64,000 nucleotides of DNA from Selaginella tamariscina. Taxonomy: Eukaryota; Streptophyta; Lycopodiopsida; Selaginellales; Selaginellaceae. The notes beneath the pieces are model-generated. The model had not been told where the DNA came from. It searched no databases and saw only the letters and a list, made by a program, of their open reading frames with translations. A program made the translations under genes and the position numbers. Positions 59,740 to 64,000 of the stretch are shown here, piece by piece (the first letter of the stretch is position 1; each line of letters begins with the position of its first letter). The DNA lies in assembly GCA_003024785.1 (NCBI GenBank), contig PUQB01000051.1, positions 703,430 to 767,429 of the forward strand. The letters are read 5' to 3'.

Positions 59740-61718
59740 TGTAAGCGGCACTTCGAAGAAGAGCTGAAAACGGTAAGTTTATCTTCGTGAAATTCCATGT
59801 TCTTACAATCGCGATGGCGCTGTGTTCTTTTCTTTCCATGGAGCTTTGTGAAGTTTATCAAAATTCCTGCTTTTCATGTCGATCTTATGTGAAATCCCGT
59901 TCTCGTCTTTGTGATGCAGCTTTTGAGCAGATTTTAATGAAATCTTTCTGTTTTGAAGGAGAATGGGAAGCAACGGCTATGGCGATTACACGGCAGGGAC
60001 AGAGCTGGAGCGAGAGCCGTACTGGCCGGAATCGAAGCTGCGGATTTCAATAACGGGAGCCGGAGGATTCTTGCGTCACACATAGCGAGGCGTTTAAAGG
60101 CGGAGGGTCACTATATTATCGCATCGGACTGGAAGAAAGAACGAGCACATGAGCGAGGACATGTTCTGCCACGAGTTTCTCTAGTTGATCTCCGTGTCAT
60201 GGACAATTGTATGGCGGTGACAAAGGGCGTCGTATGTCTTCAATCTGGCCGCCGACATGGGGGGTATGGGGTTTATCCAGTCGAATCATTCCGTTATTAT
60301 GTATAACAACACCATGATCAGCTTCAACGTGCTTGAGGCCTCTCGCATCAATGGCGTCAAGCGGTATGTTCTTGCATACTCGTATATATATTTCATACAT
60401 ATAAATATACTCGCATATATACGTGTGTTGTTATAAGGACCAAAACTTCAAAGGCATATATAATGTATATTTCATAAATCTAAATAGCTATACGTCTAGT
60501 AAATCACCGGCTTATTCTCATTTACGACACACACACACATATATATCCATTGCCTTGTGTTATGACACTGTTCAATAAAACAGAGACAACACACACACCG
60601 CATAAACACAGAGGGAGAGGGGTTGTGTGTGTGTGTGTGTGTGAAGTTCCATCTTTAATATACACGTTATATATAGATACGGGTATTGTGTATGCGGTGT
60701 GTGTAGGTTGGAAAAGTGCCACACTTTTCTGATAAAGTTGTTTGTTTTTTCATTAGATTTTTCTACGCGTCAGTGCTTGTATTATACCCTGAATTTAAGC
60801 AGCTGGAGACCAAATGTCAGCCTCAAGGAATCTGATGCATGGCCTGCCGAGGTATGCTAGCACGACACGCGCACACACAATGCATATTGATTGTTGTCGT
60901 AACAGCCACAAGATGCGTATGGGCTGGAAAAGCTTGTGCTCAGAGGAGCTTTGTAAGCATTACACGAAGGATTTTGGTATCGAGTGCAGGATTGGGCGTT
61001 TTCACAACATATATGGGCCGTACGGGACGTGGAAAGGCGGGAGAGAGAAAGCTCCAGCTGCTTTTTGCAGAAAGCTCTGACTTCGACGGACAAGTTTGAG
61101 ATGTGGGGTGACGGCAAGCAGACAAGGTCTTTCACATTCATTGACGAATGTGTGGAGGGTGTTTTGAGGTAAATATGTTTAGTATGTATATATATATATA
61201 TATTATATATATATTTACATATTTGGATTATACATCAGGCTGACGAAATCGGACTTCTGTGAGCCTCTTATATTGGGAGTGACGAGATGGTGAGCATGAA
61301 TGAGATGGCGGAGATTATATTAAGTTTTGAGAGTTATAAGCTGCCTATTCACCATATTCCTGGACCGAAGGTGTTCGTGGTAGGAATTCGGATAACACTT
61401 TGATAAGGGAGAAGCTTGGCTGGGCCCCGTCCATGCGTCTCAAGGTAAGTTTGATAGTTAATAATATATAAGAAGGGTTTAAACAATTCTTATTGCAACA
61501 ATCACGCACGCACGCACGTTAACATCATGACACGTTGTAGTCTGATTATATGTGTGGTACAGGATGGGCTTAGGATTACATACTTCTGGATCAAAGAGCA
61601 GCTAAAAAAGGAGCAATCTGAGGGACATGATTTGGCAGCATACAGTTCGTCCAAGGTTGTGGGGACACAAGCACCTGTGCAACTTGGTTCACTCAGGAAG
61701 GCAGATGGAAAAGAGTGA
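59740..61718 (+). CDS. GME: GDP-D-mannose 3,5-epimerase
   Basis: Converts GDP-D-mannose to GDP-L-galactose (and GDP-L-gulose) in ascorbate and cell-wall precursor synthesis; a cytosolic NAD-binding short-chain epimerase. Exons: 5' UTR to 59772; 59959-60363 (ATG 59963); 60757-60851; 60906-61168; 61239-61444; 61563-61718 (TGA 61716). All junctions are GT-AG and in phase. Visible: the ELEREPYWPE N-terminus, Rossmann ISITGAGGF, catalytic Cys context (read as ASxxCIYPE after an indel), DAYGLEK (Tyr and Lys of the SDR site), IGRFHNIYGPYGTWKGGREK, MWGDGKQTRSFTFIDECVEG and the canonical end GTQAPVQLGSLRKADGKE. Length and order match the usual about 375 residues. About ten single-base indels (near 60072, 60136, 60225, 60772, 60795, 60815, 60940, 61075, 61275, 61368) break the frame, yet the implied residues are essentially all conserved. 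This looks like assembly error or extremely recent decay. Confidence 0.9.
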
Positions 61719-61886
61719 TAAATGTGTGTGGTTGCAACATACATAATATAAGTTTTTATATATGGAAAAGACTGATAAAATGTGTGTGGTTGCAACATAC
61801 ATAATATAATGAAAATTTTAAAATTCTTGTAAAGCGTTTGCTATGTTTATTCGTTGAAATTTTGTGATTATAAATAAAACACAATA

Positions 61887-61936
61887 GTGGAGGGCCCATA
61901 ACCATAGGGGTCCCTGGATCGAAACCAGGCTTCTCT
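61887..61936 (+). pseudogene. 3' half of initiator tRNA-Met
   Basis: GGGCCCATAACC (anticodon loop with CAT), a variable region, and a T-arm CTGGATCGAAACCAGG with the A54 signature of plant initiator tRNA-Met (ATCGAAAC), then GCTTCTCTA for the acceptor 3' strand. The D-arm half upstream of 61887 is absent, so it is a truncated tRNA or tRNA-derived repeat, not a functional gene. Confidence 0.65.
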
Positions 61937-62158
61937 AAATTTATGTCATTTTCTTTTACTTTTTTGATAAAAGTTGTGTATTAGGAATAAGCATATTTGA
62001 CAAAAGTGTGTTTGAAAGAAACGCATCTCTAAGTTTATGTCATTTTCTTTTACTTGTTTGATAAAAGTTGTGTAAGGAATAAGCATATTTGACAAAAGTG
62101 TGAAAGAAACGCATCTCTAAGTTTCGTTTAATTTATGTCATTTTCTTTTGTGTACTAG
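61935..62158. repeat. Tandem repeat, about 100-bp unit
   Basis: Two and a half copies of a unit running from 'tttatgtcattttcttttac' through 'aggaataagcatatttgaca' to 'gaaagaaacgcatctctaag'. The last partial copy runs into a perfect palindrome at 62159. Confidence 0.85.
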
Positions 62159-62194
62159 GAATAAGCATATTTGACATGTCAAATATGCTTATTC
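62159..62194. repeat. 36-bp perfect palindrome
   Basis: The half-site GAATAAGCATATTTGACA is followed by its exact reverse complement with no loop. The half-site is the same sequence as part of the adjacent tandem repeat. Confidence 0.9.
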
Positions 62195-62225
62195 TTAATA
62201 CGTAACTTCTTTCAAGAAAGTAAAA

Positions 62226-62257
<32 letters not shown>

Positions 62258-62296
62258 TATGTATAGATGTATAATGTGTATATATGCATGTACGGT

Positions 62297-62358
62297 ACAT
62301 ATATTCTACTCTCTGTGTTTCTCTCTTGAAAGAAACGCACAGAGAGTAGAATATATGT
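62297..62358. repeat. Imperfect hairpin, about 62 bp
   Basis: Arms TACATATATTCTACTCTCTG and its complement flank a short region reading TTTCTCTCTTGAAAGAAA, which itself pairs. It would extrude as a near-continuous stem. Confidence 0.8.
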
Positions 62359-62595
62359 AGAGTACATGCTTTATACAGTAAAACCTGTCTAAATTGGACT
62401 TAAAACACTTCTAAATTGAATTTGAATTTCATAAGTATAATTAATAAACAATTAAATAAATAATTTTTATGTATAAATACACACACACACACACACACAT
62501 ATAATATCACACGTAAAGTATGTAATAATTAAAAGATCGTTCTCTCTCTACACATTCACATGTTGTGTATAATATATATGTATGTGTATATATTG

Positions 62596-62635
<40 letters not shown>

Positions 62636-63187
62636 GAGAGACACTAATAAATTATAACTAACGATTCCATACAAGAAAATAACAATGGAGTGACCAAAGA
62701 ATTAAAGATTTAACATATTTTTTTAATTAAACATATTAAGTAGGTGCACCTTTATTATATATGTTATTACATACATTTGTAAAAACCTTGTTTAGTAACC
62801 GGTTAAATAAAAATTATGCATTAGTAAAAAAAAATTTAATTCAATTAACCATTGTAATGGAAAAACATATAGGTATTAATAATTAATTATGTGGTAATTT
62901 ACCAGGGCCGAGTAACCACCCACTAATACAAAGTGGGCCTTAGACTTAGCATCTCTCCCTTCACATTCACACACACACACACACACTCCATCTACATGTA
63001 CAGTACTGTCAGACCCCAGTCACTTGTGTAAAGTTGAATTGGCCTTATATTCATGGGAATAAACTAACTGATTAAGAGGAAAGTGTGCCATGTGTACACT
63101 TACGTGTTGAAGTCCCATGCACTCACATACATTTTGGGAAGATCGTTTATCAAGAAGCTACACACCTGATAACAAATTTTTCCACAT
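62359..63187. other. Fructokinase upstream region
   Basis: No ORF. Contains (AC)n at 62479-62500 and 62968-62986 and (TA)n at 62596-62630. The leader before the ATG at 63188 is unspliced as far as can be seen. No convincing TATA box near 63100. Confidence 0.5.
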
Positions 63188-63515
63188 ATGGAGTGTTCCT
63201 TAGTCGTGTGTTTTGGAGAAATGCTGGTAGACTTTGTGCCAACAGTGTCAGGTAAGAATAGCAAGAGAGACTGTAAGACTTACGAAATGGCTGCCGGGGG
63301 AGCACCAGCTAATGTAGCAGTTGCTATCTCCAAACTTGGTGGACACTCGGCGATGATAACCAAAGTTGGAGATGATTCCTTCGGGCACATGCTGGTTGAG
63401 ATGCTCGCTGAGAACCGAGTCGATACCAGCGGCATCGGGTTCGATTCCTCTGCTCGCACTGCTCTGTCGTTTGTTACTCTTGGGAGCGATGGGGAGAGGG
63501 AGTTCATGTTTTACA
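63188..63515 (+). CDS. Fructokinase, exon 1 (gene continues past window)
   Basis: PfkB-family sugar kinase that phosphorylates fructose to fructose-6-phosphate with ATP, in cytosol or plastid. Exon 1 encodes about 109 residues: [15 protein letters not shown] (N-terminal beta strand with the GEM/D pocket), [18 protein letters not shown] (pfkB signature 1, substrate loop), [48 protein letters not shown]. It ends at a CAG|GTATCA donor (63516). This part is intact, without frameshifts, and starts close to the canonical N-terminus, with no clear transit peptide, so a cytosolic isoform is likely. The ATP-binding C-terminal half lies beyond 64000. Confidence 0.9.
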
Positions 63516-63619
63516 GGTATCAAAACTCATGTTTGTACTGTTTATACTCACGCCACGCTTCTATTAACTAGTGTGTGTGTGTAGACACACCTCCACGCAT
63601 CTATAAACTAATGTGTCTA

Positions 63620-63651
<32 letters not shown>

Positions 63652-63734
63652 TCCAATCAAGATACATATATGTATATATAAGTATATACTTTAGAATGCG
63701 CTCGCGACACACACCTCCACGTATCTATAAACTA

Positions 63735-63769
<35 letters not shown>

Positions 63770-63864
63770 TCCAATCAAGATACATATATGTATATATAAA
63801 ATATATACCTTAGAACGCACGCGGGCGCACACACACACACACACCTCCACGAATCTATAAACTA

Positions 63865-63899
<35 letters not shown>

Positions 63900-64000
63900 T
63901 CCAATCAAGATACATATATGTATATATAAATATATACCTTAGAACGCAAGCGCACACACACACACACACACACCTCCACGCATCTATAAACTAGTGTGTG
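63516..64000 (+). repeat. Minisatellite in fructokinase intron 1
   Basis: About three and a half copies of a 124-130 bp unit. 'ctccacg' landmarks recur at 63591, 63715, 63845 and 63974. Each unit has 'atctataaactagtgtgtgt', a (GT)n(GA)n tract, and 'tccaatcaagatacatatat'. Runs off the window edge. Confidence 0.9.

Noticed and set aside
60814-61141. Alternative ORFs over the epimerase exons
   Set aside because: Out-of-frame reads of GME exon 4; the conserved protein follows the spliced frames with indel correction.

Overview
This is nuclear DNA of a land plant. Evidence: spliced plant housekeeping genes (GDP-mannose 3,5-epimerase, and the first exon of a fructokinase), short GT-AG introns of 50-65 bp, AAACCCTAA teloboxes, plant-type Ty3/gypsy and chromodomain retrotransposons, and very AT-rich intergenic DNA with (TG)n and (TA)n microsatellites. 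The Crinkler-like gene, the Hint-domain fragment and the DUF7869-like elements make a non-seed plant such as a moss or lycophyte more likely than a flowering plant. That placement is inference; no species can be named.

Layout. 1-9.7 kb and 22.7-27.0 kb are two copies of one segmental duplication. Copy 1 carries a Crinkler-like (CRN) P-loop NTPase gene with many frameshifts. Copy 2 keeps only its N-terminal exon because about 4.87 kb is missing. Between the copies lie a degenerate LTR element with an inverted gag (9.85-12.37 kb), an intronless kinase pseudogene (13.5-14.3 kb), unrecognised ORF remnants (17.6-19.2 kb) and a Hint (Hedgehog C-terminal-like) gene fragment (22.3-22.7 kb).

27.3-50.4 kb is the most unusual part. 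It holds three copies (A +, B -, C +) of a DUF7869-like transposon gene and a second, different element D (-). D encodes a spliced protein with a ParB/sulfiredoxin-like segment and a possible methyltransferase-like C-terminus, plus a separate FCP1/NIF-type HAD protein. In B, C and probably D, the intron ahead of the coding region is filled with arrays of one 18-bp perfect palindrome, GGCGGGATTAATCCCGCC, repeated about every 45 bp. The spacers differ between elements while palindrome and period are kept. A single degenerate unit also sits in a 61-bp internal intron of D. DUF7869 copies and D share a terminal motif, TTGTAACTAAARTGGCATG.

50.4-59.2 kb is an old Ty3/gypsy element (catalytic Asp pair of the reverse transcriptase lost). 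It is split by a younger chromovirus at 53.2-57.8 kb that has two LTRs, a polypurine tract and a perfect 5-bp target-site duplication. 59.7-64.0 kb is normal genic DNA: GDP-mannose epimerase (vitamin C and cell-wall precursor pathway), a 3' half of an initiator tRNA-Met, several palindromes, and fructokinase exon 1 followed by an intronic minisatellite running off the window.

Many reading frames here, including the otherwise highly conserved epimerase, are broken only by single-base indels. This points to either very recent decay or indel errors in the assembly, so every 'pseudogene' call based on frameshifts should be read with that in mind.
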